From Branchiostoma floridae (Eukaryota > Chordata > Leptocardii > Amphioxiformes > Branchiostomatidae): DNA of 61,278 bases. The notes under the pieces are model-generated. The model saw only the letters and a program-made list of their open reading frames with translations. It was not told where the DNA came from and ran no database searches. Made by a program: the position numbers and the translations under genes. The stretch covers positions 24,442,353-24,503,630 of the forward strand of contig NC_049979.1 of NCBI RefSeq assembly GCF_000003815.2, given 5' to 3'. Within the stretch, counting starts at the first letter, position 1. Each line of letters starts with the position of its first letter. Below, piece after piece: positions 25,386 through 37,581 of the stretch.

Positions 25386-26289
25386 TTTTACTCTGTTTCA
25401 AAATATTTTTCTGTCACTTCTGAGGACTAGAATAGCGTTACAGTAAAAACTGTGACTTTCTTTGCACAAATCTACTTTATGACAAGGGTTGCTCACGTCC
25501 TTATCGTCTGTATAAACAACCATGTGATGTGATTAACACTGGGAGGGCTGTGGGAATATTTCCTTGGGTTGACATGCTGTACCAAAAACTGGGGAGCTGG
25601 CCTGTATGAGGCCTGGAAACAGTTTGCTAAACTAAGTGGAAGCCAGGAGTAAAACTTCCCTCGCCCTAGAGTCGAGGGGATGGTCTGTGTAGGGCTGGTA
25701 TTCAGTATAGTATCCAGGATAAACATAAACACGATATACTACATACCAACGTCTGTGTGTGGGTATTGAATGCACAGCGTGTTTAATACCAATGTGTGTC
25801 GCCTAAAACTGAAATATAGTGCATATGCCTGAAACAAAATGTACATGACTTTCTGTTGGAATATAAACTAAAATCTCACTTTGTAACACCCCGCTGCCCC
25901 TTGAACACTCATGACACTCTTTTGGCGATTAAGGACTGTTTTATTCATGTCATTATGAGTTGCCATTTTCATATACAATAATTCTAATACAAATTCACTG
26001 GTTCCAAAATCAAAATTAATCCAATATAGACATACATATCATGCTTCTTAGTTTTTCCCTATGCGTTGTTCAATATCTAAGGAGGGAGGAACACTACTAT
26101 TGCTTTCCAAGCTACCGTCCTCCAACTTAACTTATGGGTCACGCTGCGGATACTGGGACCAGTTCTGTGACTCGGTATAGAGACGGGGACGGCATATTCT
26201 AGATACAATGTACACTTCAAAACCAACAATACTTTTAATGTTTCCTTACATGCTGTTCACCAGAGTATATCATAGTACAGGAAACTAAG
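25386..26289. other. Gene-free stretch
   Basis: No exon or recognisable repeat. Short frames lack splice borders and motifs. Confidence 0.4.
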
Positions 26290-26459
26290 GCGCCATTTAT
26301 CTATTATTTCAGACGTTTTCGTATATCAATCGTATTTGAAGGCATCCTACAGCTTCTACGTGTACTTCTGCCCTACAGACAACAAATTCGGACGTTGGAA
26401 TATACATTACTTAAAACGTCTTGTGATGAGGAAAATATTGAAGCATTACAAACATTAGA

Positions 26460-26950
26460 CATAGAATAGCCATCACAAAACTCCACATTAATTCACACAA
26501 ACTCATTGTTGAAAAAGATAGACAAATCCGCATTCCTTTACACAAAAGCGCCAGTCAATATTGTAACTTCAATAAGATAGAAGACGAGTGTCATTTTATT
26601 GTTGACTGTTCACTATACAGCAATACTCTTTTGAACTGTGTACAGGATAAGTCATTCGATCCTTACAGTGTTCGATATTTAGATAGCATGGAAAAAAGTA
26701 CATTGCTTATGCAATTAGATTACCTGCTCCATCTGTCCTTACATTTACAACTGTTTTAAGAAGCGAGAAGTCGAACTTGTACATACTAGCATACATTAGA
26801 CTCTAGTTGTAAGATAACACGTCCTTACAACACTAGTACTGGTTCGTAGATTATTTAGAACTACCTGGAACTTTATCATCCTAACCTGTTCTTATGTTAT
26901 GCGGGCAGAAACGTACAATAAAAGGTCTGCTTCATTCAGTCATTCATTAA
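26460..26950 (+). pseudogene. 3' end of a non-LTR retrotransposon (degenerate)
   Basis: The frame from about 26463 to the TAA at 26757-26759 reads RIAITKLHINSHKL, IRIPLHKSASQYCNF, then KIEDECHFIVDCSLYSN. This is the familiar tail of LINE reverse-transcriptase proteins: IPxxxRxCxxC, here worn, followed by IEDExHFxxxCxxY. An in-frame stop precedes it at about 26457. The 3' end carries AATAAA (about 26918) and a CATT-repeat tail (26935-26949), as in several LINE clades. It is a 5'-truncated dead copy. Confidence 0.6.
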
Positions 26951-27107
26951 TGATGTTCTTACATGCAAGATCTTTTTGTTTGTGGGAAGTTTCTGAACTT
27001 CTGCAAATGTGCTTTCTCAGGTGGGTATCGGTCGTCGGGTGATATGACCCGCGGTCGGACCGGTATCTCGGGTGATACAGAATACCCCGTATTGTATTCC
27101 CTGTCTA

Positions 27108-30100
27108 TTATACATGTAGCGCAGTTACACTACACACTAAGTTTCTAGGTTTCAGGCATACCCTGCCTCTGTGAAGGACATTCTCGGCCTGGCGTAGCTC
27201 AGGCCAAATGTAGAAGTCAATTTCACCTCTACTGACACCCTTAGCTCTACTAGGAGGCGGACTGTTGTACCATAGTTGGTGGCATCTATCGTCGTATTGA
27301 ATATTAGATGTTACAACCGTCAAAGGAGGCTGTTGGACGGCCATCTGCCATGCCAGACGGCTGCAAGTCTGGAGAAATGCTTTCACATTTGTATCCTGTA
27401 GAATTGGCACGATGTCTTCCCCGTGCATTTCTTTCATTCTCTCCACCACGCTCTAGAGTGGATACATAAAAAGAAGTTTTTAAAAGTTGTTGCCACTAAC
27501 GTATTGTGACATGAAGTTTCAGTTGCACATGAAATGCAAACAAAATGAGAAATGATGATCAAATTTCGTCCTTACAATGTTCATGTCTACAATGAGCAAA
27601 TATTGTACCACATAATGCCACCTGATATCAATGAATGCTGAGAGAAACATTTTCTAGAAACCGTTCTGGCATATTGCTAAGCTTCTATCACCATATACAT
27701 GGACATTTACCTGGGTTAGTGATTCTATGTCGCATTCTCCACATGTCCCCTTCAGGAAGGCCGTGATTTCTTTCAGTATGGAGCCAGGTACCGGTGGGGA
27801 ACCTCCAGCATTCTGGTGCCGTAACATAAGGAAAAACGTATAAGTCATGTACTGAATACGCCGATGCTAGTAGGTTTACACTGGAGGAATTAAACCAATT
27901 TGATAGGTATTAATGTATCCAGCATTGTTGTTGTTGTTGTTGTTGTTCACTTTATACCGCATAGGGGCACATAGGTCAGTAGGTTTCCTTGTTGTTTCTG
28001 TAGCGGGGTATATTTTAATAGGGAGGGGTTACTAGCCCCGTTAAAATGCGTAAGATAATCTCTCGAACACGGGACTCCATTTTATGTCCATCACGAAAGA
28101 CGGAATCAGTCCATAAACAATATACCGTTCCCAGCATTTAAACCAGGTCTCCCAGTCACCAGCTAAGGCAATGTTGATTTGATTATATGGATGACATCCG
28201 CGCTCGCACCAATTTTCGGCCGTTTCCAAACAAAAAAAGTTTTCGACCACACAATAAATTGTGCAAAGCAGCTGTAAAATGAGCACAAATATTCCGTAGA
28301 TTGAAAAAAAAGTATCAGAAAACAGATAATCGAATGCCATAGAATGCCAATAAATCTAAAGTCAAAGAATAAGATGTGAAAGGACAGAAAGAAAAAAATG
28401 TATTGTTGGTTGGAGGTACCAGTACAGAAAATTCAGGTCCAGAGGATCATTTCCAGGTCCGGACTTGAACCTGGACCTAATTGTCTGTGCAAACTTGAGA
28501 ACTGGCAATACTCAAAACAATGGTAATTGGTCAATATTGCTACAAAGGAATCTGCTTGGTGGATTATACGACTCCCACAGGCATTTTAAAATCCCATCTC
28601 CATGTAATAAAGGCTAACTGTCTCTGTACATTTGACTGTAGAAACTTGGTACTATAAACTCTAAACTCTACTTGACTTCGCTTTTGTTGTCTTCTTGGCC
28701 CCCGGTAAGACCCCAAATGCCTGCCGACATAGTGTGTCCATTTTGTAATTGGCCAAACCTGTTCCTCTGATTTTTTTTCAGGTCTGTATTTTTTTCGGAT
28801 TAGTCCCAGAAGAAGAAGACAAAAATGTTTTGCACCCATATGATGTACTGGTCCCTACACCTAACTGTTGGTATACCATACTATGTGTGTTTAGTCCTAT
28901 ATGTTCAACCTTCCTGGCCACTTTGATTTCATACTGAAGGCAACTTTTTTTGGGGGGCCAATTTTTTTTTATTCGCTCGCATCAGTTTTGGAGTTCATAG
29001 AGGATGTCATCCATATAATCAAATCAACATGGCCTAATTGGAATAAGGGGCCTAACTGTGAAGTTGATACCCAGTACTAATTGAGCGACAGGGATATCCT
29101 TATGTATCAATCATAATGAAAGCTGAAAACATGCATTTACCCACGCTTGTTTTTTTATGTGAACCAAAATTAATACCTGATCCTCGAGCATGGTCTTCGT
29201 TATTGCAGCTATAGGGCTGTACAGACGACACGCCTCCGAACTGAGGAATCCGTCGAAGACTTCTTGTGCACTTTTGCAGGCAAACTATTGGACAGAAATG
29301 ATGAAAGGTAGTTACATATGTTAGACCCCCTTTCCACTAGGCAGGGATGGCGGTAAAACAGGAGCCTTATAATGGACGCTTTGTGTGCATTGTTGTCTTT
29401 TATCACACGTGTACGTTTTGCATGACACTCACATTATAAAGTCAAGGGTAACACAATTTCAATTTAGAACGCAGCGACACCATGTCCAACGTAGCGCAGT
29501 CTATAACATACATACCTTGAGCATATTGAGTAAAAGACAGATGCTTGTCTTTTCGTCGTCATATGAGTCATCAAGGATTTCCTTTGCTTCCACCCATTCT
29601 TTGCTCTCGATCTGGGCGAATTTCTCGGCGATTTTTGCCGGTCGATGCTTCACTGATATGTTCTCCATGTTGGTCTCGTCAGAGGCAAGCCGTATGCTGA
29701 ACTCCTTCGACAGCCTGATAAAAGGGGATAAAATAAAATATTGTCTGTTTTCCAACAGAAATGATCAGGGAAGTACGTCCTGAAATGATGTACTTTCTTG
29801 CATTGTATGCCTTTTTATTTTCGTCTTATAATCACATTTATATCTATTCATAATTCCCTCTCTCTCCCTGTGTTTGTCTGATTGTCTGTCTGTTCGACTG
29901 TTTGTTTGTATGTGCGTGTCCATTGTAAGGTTAGACTTATGGAAGGCTGGAAGAAAACAGATAGGTATAGATTGAAACCGAATTCCTCTTATGTTACGTA
30001 CCTGTACTGAAAGTTCTCGGCGACTGCTTTGGCTTCGGTGTACTGTCGCTGAAGGGAGTCTCTCTCGTCCCTAAGGGAGTCTATCTTGGTCTCAAGGAAG

Positions 30101-31407
30101 TTTTTCTCGGCTTTAAGAGAATCTCTCTCGGTTTTAAAGGTGTCCCTGTCGGCCTTAAGAAAGTGATACTCGGTCTTAAGTCTTTCTATCTCGGCAGCAG
30201 CCTGAGTCCGCAACTGTTGATTTTCTGTTTTAAAAGCTTCCCTTAAGTCATGAAGTTCTCTTTCTTTTGTCTGCTTTGTGTCATTTCTCATCTGTTCCAA
30301 GCATTCTTCTGTCGCGGAAAGTTTATGTTGCAGGACTTCGTTTTTGTCAGTTAGACAGCTTATATCTTTAAATGCTCGTTTTGCTTCATTGTCCCTTTCC
30401 TCTTCGCACTGCCTTAGTTCATACTCCGTTTTACTAGCTCTCTCTGACTTTCTTCGCAGCAATTCTTTTGATGTATTCAGTTCGTGTTTCAGTTGAGCGA
30501 TTTCTTCGTTTTTATCCTGCAATGTTCGTTGGGCATGAATGTCTCTCAATTGCAACTCCCTAGTTGCTTCCTGCAATTTCTGTTCCAGCATGTCTTTCTC
30601 AGACTGTAGCCGGCTTAGTTCTTCCTCACTTTCTTCCCCCTGATTATGTCTTGGTCCCACTTTGTTGTTCCTCTCTTCGTCTAAATCTTCTCTTGCATGC
30701 CTTAGTTCTGTTTCTTTTTCCATTATCATATTTCTTAACCCGTATTCTTTGTCTTGTAATTCCTCCTTCAGAGCATCGATGAGTGAAGATGCCTCATCAA
30801 AGTCATTCTGTAAAATGCGGTTCTTGTATTCGAGCTGATTAATGTATTTACCCGACTGTAGCAGTTTTTGTGCTGCATCCCCTACTGCATTTTGTTCTCC
30901 TTGCAGTTTACGATGCCATACCCACAGCTTACTTTCCTTTTGAAGTAGTTTGTGGCGTTCATCACGAATGTCTCTTTCTGCGTTTTGATGTCTCTCAACT
31001 TGCTTCTTCCAGTCTTCTGTCTCTCGCTCTTTTCGTCTCAGGTCTACTGTAACACTTGTAAGGTCTGCTTTAACCCTTGCAATGTCTGCTCTAAGACTTA
31101 AACATTCGTCATGTTTTTGTTGCAATTCCCTCTTCAACTCATTCTCTCTCGTCAGACGATAATTTTCGCTAGTGGGTTGTTGGGGAATTGCCACAGGCCT
31201 GTCACGTTGGTAAGGCTGCAGCTGCATGCGGTACTCTCTTCCTAGGCCTGCTGTACGCCACATTTCACTCTGGCCAAATGAAGTTACTGTAGCACTTGCC
31301 ACTGGCGATGATAATTCTTCCAGCCTTGGAGTGCTAGGTCGGTCTGATTCTTTGCCGGGCTTGATCTGCTTCTTGCGTTTTCGAAATCGTTTCCAAATAC
31401 TCGTCAT
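27108..31407 (-). CDS. SPATA18-like: MIEAP/SPATA18-like protein A, long coiled coil plus C-terminal domain
   Basis: Exons are 31407-30002, 29714-29516, 29284-29177, 27812-27711 and 27452-27108, with phases 2, 0, 0 and 0, giving 719 residues. Exon 1 encodes a basic, Ser/Pro-rich N terminus (MTSIWKRFRKRKKQ) and then a continuous heptad-like coiled coil from about residue 80 to 465, very rich in E, K, R, Q and L. Exons 2-5 encode the module shared with the other three copies: HRPAKIAEKFAQIESKEWVE, an ACKSAQEVF helix, then CSRLAWQMAVQQPPL (about 635-649) and FYIWPEL. This matches the layout of the C-terminal domain of mitochondria-eating protein, which in vertebrates acts at mitochondria in quality control. 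Subcellular role here is inferred from family only. Intron 3 holds a Harbinger-like MITE. It is divergent from MIEAP-B. Confidence 0.8.
27926..27947. repeat. (TTG)n microsatellite in MIEAP-A intron 3
   Basis: Seven GTT triplets in a row in an intron. Confidence 0.9.
28167..29034. mobile_element. Harbinger-like MITE, copy 2, in MIEAP-A intron 3
   Basis: The ends are GGCAATGTTGATTTGATTAT and the reverse complement of the copy-1 end, flanked by TAA (28164-28166 and 29035-29037). It aligns with copy 1 (3530-4404) throughout but has about 60 extra bases near 28195-28255. No coding capacity. Confidence 0.8.
29326..29350. mobile_element. Terminus of a CCCCCTTTCCACTAG-type MITE in MIEAP-A intron 2
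   Basis: ACCCCCTTTCCACTAGGCAG matches the terminal repeat of the family at 49822-50073. No second end was seen in the intron, so it is a fragment. Confidence 0.5.
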
Positions 31408-31654
31408 CGTCTTCCTTTGCTTTCGTCCCAGACAAAGTGTGACTCCGCGGCGTTCTCGTCACTAGTTTGTACCTGCGGGGCATGGTAAACATGCCCACTG
31501 AGCTTTGACCTCTTCAGGACGCAGGTGTCCGCGCATGTTTTCTTACCGACTGACAGCAGCATAATGTAGAGGGGAATTTAAGTGAAATATACTACGTAGT
31601 ATATGGCGACTGTAGTGATCGTTCTGTGCATAGTTTACGACACGAGTTTGCAGG
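31408..31654. promoter_or_regulatory. Divergent promoter between MIEAP-A and MIEAP-B
   Basis: Only 247 bp separate the start codons of two genes transcribed away from each other. The stretch contains CCGCGG, CGTTCTCGTCAC and CGCGCATG (31530-31537, a half NRF1-like site). No TATA box is obvious. That it acts as one shared promoter is inferred from spacing. Confidence 0.55.
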
Positions 31655-34600
31655 ATGGGCGGATACTTAACCCTCAAACACCCGAGTGGGGTCCATTTGG
31701 ACCCCAGGCGTACATTTTGAAGTGCCATTTGAACATTTTTAATCTGAAGAAAAAATCCTTCCGTGACTTTGTCAGTCAATATGTCTTATACCTTCTCTAC
31801 CTTCTTTTTGCAAAGATTGGTACAATAATGTGGAAATTATAAAGAAAGTTTGTGTTCAGTCCCTCTGGGGTCCAAACGGACCCCAGCAAAAATGTGCAGT
31901 TTTTAAAACAAACTTTGGAGGCTAACTCCTTAACCACTTACAGTATGACTACCAAACTTTCAGACAATGATAAGAATGTAAACTTAAATCATCACAAACA
32001 TTTCTGTGTCATCAACATGTAATGTGACGACATTATGACGTCATTTGCCTAATCAGGGCGGCCATCTTGGATTTTGACCAATGACGTCATGAAATTAGCA
32101 TAAATTATAAATTTTAAGTCATGAAAATTACATTGAATTTCATAGAATTTAATTGTTGTCAGAAAACAGGTGTAGTTTAGCAAGAAAACCTTGTTTAAAT
32201 TGAAATTGTCAAATTTTGGCAAAAATATGCCTGTTAGAATATGGTTGCCATGGCAACCCCCAAAAATGGTAAACTTACTTTATTGACCAAAAACGTTTGC
32301 AAACAATATTTTGTGATAAATTACCAAGTTTCGTAGCTTTAGCTCTAGCCGTTCATGAGTTATGCGAAATAAACGTTGCTGAGGGCCTCAAAATCCCCCT
32401 ATCTGTTCGGAATAGGTTTAGTGCAAAACGTGGTCCTTCTGAACTTTTGCATAAATTATGATAACGACTTGGAATTAGCAACACCTTAACATCTCAAAAT
32501 CTTTCTCTTTCATTGACGAAGCAATGTATATACAATGATCGCCGATAAGAAATGATACTGTGATTTTATGAACAAAACATTTTGGGGTCCGTTTGGACCC
32601 CACTCGGTCATTTTAGTCGCAAAAAAAGGTCGGGTGCTTGAGGGTTAAGCTTGTCCGATCTTCTTGGACGTTCCGAGGACAGTACTCAGCAAATTGAAGA
32701 CGGCGGCATAAGTGAGCAGTACTCGCTTACCGTGAAAGGGCGCACTGTGGCTGGTGCGGCTCATCAAGTGGAAAGGACAAATCGTCGACTTAAAGAAGAA
32801 AATCTTGTTCTTAGTCAGCAGGTCCGTAGGTTAGAACTGGAGCTTGAAGAAATGACAGGGAGGTAAGAATGGTAAAATCGTAATAGTTCAATTGTACTGT
32901 TAACGTTAAATTGGCAAATGCCTAAATACTTGGTTTACCGGGTATGGAACATTGGCGATATAAAGGTTGATAATTTGAGACGTTTTAGCTGTTTTTCATG
33001 TCCAATTTTGGAACACTTGTCATAAAATAACGCCGAATTCTCCATCGGTAGCAATTGCTACACCTTTGTGCGTTGTGTTCTTTGCTGCGTAGAGATTGGA
33101 CAATTCGTGTACACAGGATAACCATTTTTGTCTCACTTAAACCCTTGAAGTCTTTCGAATTCAGTCATGGAAATGTTTGGCCCTGTCCTTGCATGAAGAA
33201 AGTGGAATACGTTTTGAACTAACTACTTTTTATATCAACAAAATAAAACATCATTAGAAGGTAAATGCTGAAAAAAATGATGTAGGATTTTGATTTTTTT
33301 AATTTTTCTCCAACGTAGCTTGGGCCCTGTTATCAAATATGTAACTTATATGAAATATGAAACGTCTACTTGTAGGCTGTCAGCGTACCTCAGTGCACAA
33401 GTGTCTGCAGACGAAAGGCACCTGGAGAATATAGAAGAAACTGTGCGCCCGAGTAGTCTGGGGGAGCGATATAGGCAACTTGAGTCGACGGAATGGGTGG
33501 CAGCTAAAGAACAGATTGACAACAGTAACAGCATTCCAAGCCACGACGCACTGAGGCTTTTATGCTTTCTTATGGACGTATGTATGATCTAGATCAACAG
33601 ATAAATAGTGCAGAAAACGTTATGGCCTAAAATCATTTTACAGGCAAATTTATCAATCTAATTAATCTCTTATTCCCAAAATATTCATTCCAGTGTATAT
33701 GAGACAGTAGGGATTTTACAGTAGGGATTCTACAGAACTTTACAAATTTTAAGACTTACTGTTGAATGACTTTTCCATTGTGTGCATGCTCTAGTATAGT
33801 TTGCATCATGCGGTTCTATACCTATTTCAATAGCTCTACAATGTGACTGAGGATGTGAATAGATCTGATATCACATTCATTTCTAATTTGTTGTAGGCAG
33901 CTTATAATGCAGCCAGGACCGAGGTTACCAGATGTGAGGCCGGGATACTCCATATGTTTTTAAGTCCAGTCCAGTCTCAGATTCATTCATTAAATGATGA
34001 AAAAGTAAGGCCTACACAAGTTATACACTTCATACCACGTTATTTTCCCTATTAAAACATGAAGCTTTGACACAACAAAAAGTTCAGATAGAGACTGTTG
34101 CATGATCTACTACGAACTACAAAACTAAAGTAATAGAGGGTAGCTTACGTGGATCTCTAATAACGTTACATATATCTTGTTGTTATCTAGACCTATAGTT
34201 ATTAAACAAAAGTTGGACCTTGAACACTAAGGTATAGCTTATAAGGTGATTAGCCAACGCAGCCTTTGGGTTTAAGACAGCATGTATATGTAATTCTTCT
34301 TCTTCTTTTATACTGCTCCGGTGACGGGGGTTTAATCATTGTGCATGTTCGTTAGTAACAGGTGATAATGCCATACAGACATAGGAAAAATAAAGGTAAA
34401 AACACAATTAAGGAACCTAAACAACTGATTCGTGGATGCAAGGGACAAGACAAGTGAATGTGGTGGGTTAGTGTTATTTACATATATACAATGTAATTGA
34501 TATCTATCTTTTTTTTTAATTTTCATGCCGGATCTCTACAGGACATCCCTGAGCGCCAGTGTATACCGGATACAAAGGGACTCGTTCCTCCAGTGGTTTC

Positions 34601-35409
34601 ACAGGCGTTAAAGAACGAGATACTGAAGTGCATTAAGAAAACGTCCCACTTCGTTGATCTCTCTGTGATAGAAGACGTACGTACGAGTATAAAGTATCTG
34701 CATGCGCAATGACTTCCCCACATCACAAAATGTAGAAGTAATGCAATATTGGGTTCGTTCTCATCGAAATGTGCAAAATCACGATTTTAGGTGTTGCAAC
34801 TGTCCTACTCAAACTATAACATTTGTTACTAAATTTGTCGACAGGCATAGACGACCTTACAAAGAGTACAAGAACAGTGACAGTAGCGATCTGACGTGAT
34901 CTGTCAGAGGGCCTGGGTCTAAGCTGGCTTCATCTGCCAAGCTATACTTCTTGGAACAGTATACGTATTCATATTACATCGTAGTGTGGATTTAAAAAAC
35001 TTAATTTGCAGTAACTAATGTCTGTTCTTGTTTCCCATAGAATGTGAAAGTGAAAGCGACTGAGACGTTATCGCTACCAGAAGGGTTCTTTGTCGGTCAT
35101 GACGAGGTACAAAAATACGTGAAGGCGTGTTGTCTCCTTGCATGGCAATTCCGGCTGGTACAGCCCCCAATGGTGGTGTCTACCAAACCTACCACCTACG
35201 ATATGAACATTCACAATCTGTGGTATGATAGTGATGATGATACAAACTCAGAGATTCAAGTCTATATTTGGCCAATCTTGTATAATTATGAAGGTGGAGG
35301 GGTGGCTGCTAAAGGCAGGGTCATGCTTTGTAAAGAACAGTTTCATGACGAAAGTGAAACCACCTCGCAGGAAAAACCAACATTTGGAGGCCATGAGACA
35401 GAATTGTAG
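31655..35409 (+). CDS. SPATA18-like: MIEAP/SPATA18-like protein B, first exon split by a transposon
   Basis: Coding parts are 31655-31670 (ATG in good Kozak context), the continuation 32649-32862, then 33376-33577, 33897-34004, 34542-34676 and 35041-35409, with phases 2, 0, 0 and 0 as in the paralogs. A 974-bp TTAA-flanked element lies within codon 5-6 of exon 1. Read through, the frame stops at 31718. Without the element and one TTAA the protein would be about 347 residues: a short N terminus (MGGYLSLSDLLG), one coiled-coil helix (LKEENLVLSQQVRRLELELE), then the conserved module (VRPSSLGERYRQLESTEWVA, CCLLAWQFRLVQPPM, VYIWPIL). As assembled it is probably a 5'-disrupted allele, unless transcription starts downstream. 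AATAAA lies at 35790-35795. Confidence 0.7.
31667..32648. mobile_element. piggyBac-like MITE with TTAA target site
   Basis: TTAA at 31667-31670 and 32645-32648 bracket a 974-bp non-coding element. Its ends are CCCTCAAACACCCGA and the reverse complement of TCGGGTGCTTGAGGG (14 of 15 match). A GGGGTCCxxxTGGACCCC palindrome follows inside each end and recurs at about 31865. TTAA duplication with CCC-starting ends is the hallmark of piggyBac elements. No transposase is present. Confidence 0.85.
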
Positions 35410-36132
35410 ATCTCAAAACCACAAAAAAAGAGTAACATTATTGAAAGTTTGCTATATGATAGGTATATTCGTATGCTAGAATTAGCTAATTTATACTCCA
35501 TGAAACAGTAATACTTGCCTCTTTGCTCGGACCTACTGTTTATTTTCCATATGAATAGTCTAAAAACTACATTGTTGGAAGCCACATGTGTACGTCCTCG
35601 AAAAAAACGTATGATAACAATTACATGACTTTGATCGGTACATACTATCATCAAGTTGTCTTCTACGAGTAAATGTTGTTGTCAGTTGAAGTTTTATGGG
35701 CAGTATTGATCAGAATTTGTTACATTTGTACTTTCTCAAAGGGTCAAGCTACAGGTAGAAAATACCCATACCGGTCGTCTGTATGGTGCAATAAAGGAGG
35801 AGATAAAACAGGAAAGTAAGTCAATAATAGGGGTATGTCGATAAAAAACAACATATATGTACTATTAATAAATGTTGCAATAAAAAATCCATGGGAATCT
35901 GAGCAATTACATTAAGGCTACTGGTAAAATATATGGGGACAATTGTGGAAATGTGGCAAAAACATGAAAGTTGGTATGATATATTTTTGAAGCGTGTAAC
36001 CGATTAAAAAGACATGTTTATGATAGTATGCTCATCCTTAGGGTCTTAGTGCATTACCAAATGGAAATGTCAGTATCAATGTCAGTGGTTTATTACCTCC
36101 ATAAAAGTTGAGGTGGTGTTTTGGTGTGTTTT

Positions 36133-36183
<51 letters not shown>

Positions 36184-37581
36184 AACCTCCATGGATGGAT
36201 TGCAATGATATGTGGTATGTAGGTAGGTGTTAGCAGGACAAAGGTCAAGATTGATTCTGGGCCACCTATAGTGTCTTCGTACTTCAGCAGAAATTCTAGT
36301 TTTTGTATATTTTGCTCTGGGCATGAAATGGTCTTGATTTTTTGGTTGCAGATAGTTTGGGGTATAAGAAAGAGGTTTTGTAGGTTTGGGCCCTCTACGC
36401 AACTGCAAGCACATTTTTGTTAAATATTTCAAGGAGCGATGAATGTCCATAATATTTGGTATGCAGGTAACTTTGACCGAAATGTACCCAATGAGATGCA
36501 GATTATGCAAATTAGGATATTTCTTGCATGATAATGCGGAAAATATTATTATACATCAAATATATAATTATAGTTTTACAAGAATAAGTAACAGAAAACA
36601 ATCTTAAATGTAACGCCTTTTGCCGCTATTCAGCCATAGGCGGAACTGCATGAATAAAGCGAAATGGATAGAAAAGCTTCTGACTAAGAAATATCATTTT
36701 TTTCTGTGTTAGGAAAATATGCATATCGACAAGAATCATCCTTTTCGAACTTCATTAGTTTGCAATATTCTAAATGTTGCGTATAGTATCACACTCTAGC
36801 CATGTTACACTGTACAAACTGCAACGAAGCAATTAAGGTAATAACCGTTACGGTAGAAAAGAAATATAGAACCATCACATTACAGAATCAATGTGCAAAT
36901 GATAGACCAAATAATATTTGTTCAAGATAACGTTGATACATATTTAAATGAAAGATAAATGAACAGAATTTACCATTATTTGAGATATATGGACCATTAT
37001 AATTAAACCTTATGCTAATTAATCGCGGGAGAAGAAGTCGTTTTATTCAGCTTGTCATGATTACCAGGCTGTTCCAGCTCAAAGTAAAAAAAAACAGCTT
37101 TTTCTCCACAAACTCAAACCCCAAGCGAAAATATGAATACGGAACTCAAACGGAATTCATATACTCACTCGTTTGCCTCCCCCCCCCCTCTAACATCAAT
37201 ATTACAAGTACGGGATAACAGGCACTTTGTTCAGACCTATAAAGCCGTAAATAAGACCAGGCAAATATTGGTACATTGCCGATTACAAAAGACCTACACC
37301 GTTGGAGTCTCAAGTGACCTTTTCTCTTCACAGATCGCCAGGTGACCTTTGCCACCTTCACGAAAGGAAAAATGGCGGTTAGTGATAGGAACCCAGTGGT
37401 TCTAAGTTCGTTATACTTGGAGACAAGACAGTCATACGGTACGGGAGGTTGTTTATAATTCCTTCCAACTTGGAGGACACCTTCGCATCACTACCCTTGG
37501 AAGTACTTTATCTTTTTCTCACTTGCAGACGAATCGCGTAACATAACTCTGTTTTCAGACATAGATGGAACGAATAGGAAC
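35410..37581. other. Gene-free stretch between MIEAP-B and MIEAP-C
   Basis: Holds the MIEAP-B polyadenylation signal (35790), a (GT)n microsatellite (36131-36181) and next to it a segment of about 370 bp that may be a dispersed repeat (36185-36550). No exon seen. Confidence 0.45.
36131..36181. repeat. (GT)n microsatellite
   Basis: About 22 uninterrupted GT units, preceded by TTTTGGTGTG repeats. Confidence 0.97.

Noticed and set aside
31603-31842. 79-residue frame across the MIEAP-B 5' region
   Set aside because: It runs from genomic sequence into the piggyBac-like MITE in a frame different from the MIEAP-B exon.
35041-35409. Assignment of the shared last exon to plant DUF641/GIL1-type domains
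   Set aside because: The WPxL pattern is superficially similar, but the CxxLAWxM...QxPP...YxWPxL order and the upstream helices fit the MIEAP C-terminal domain much better.
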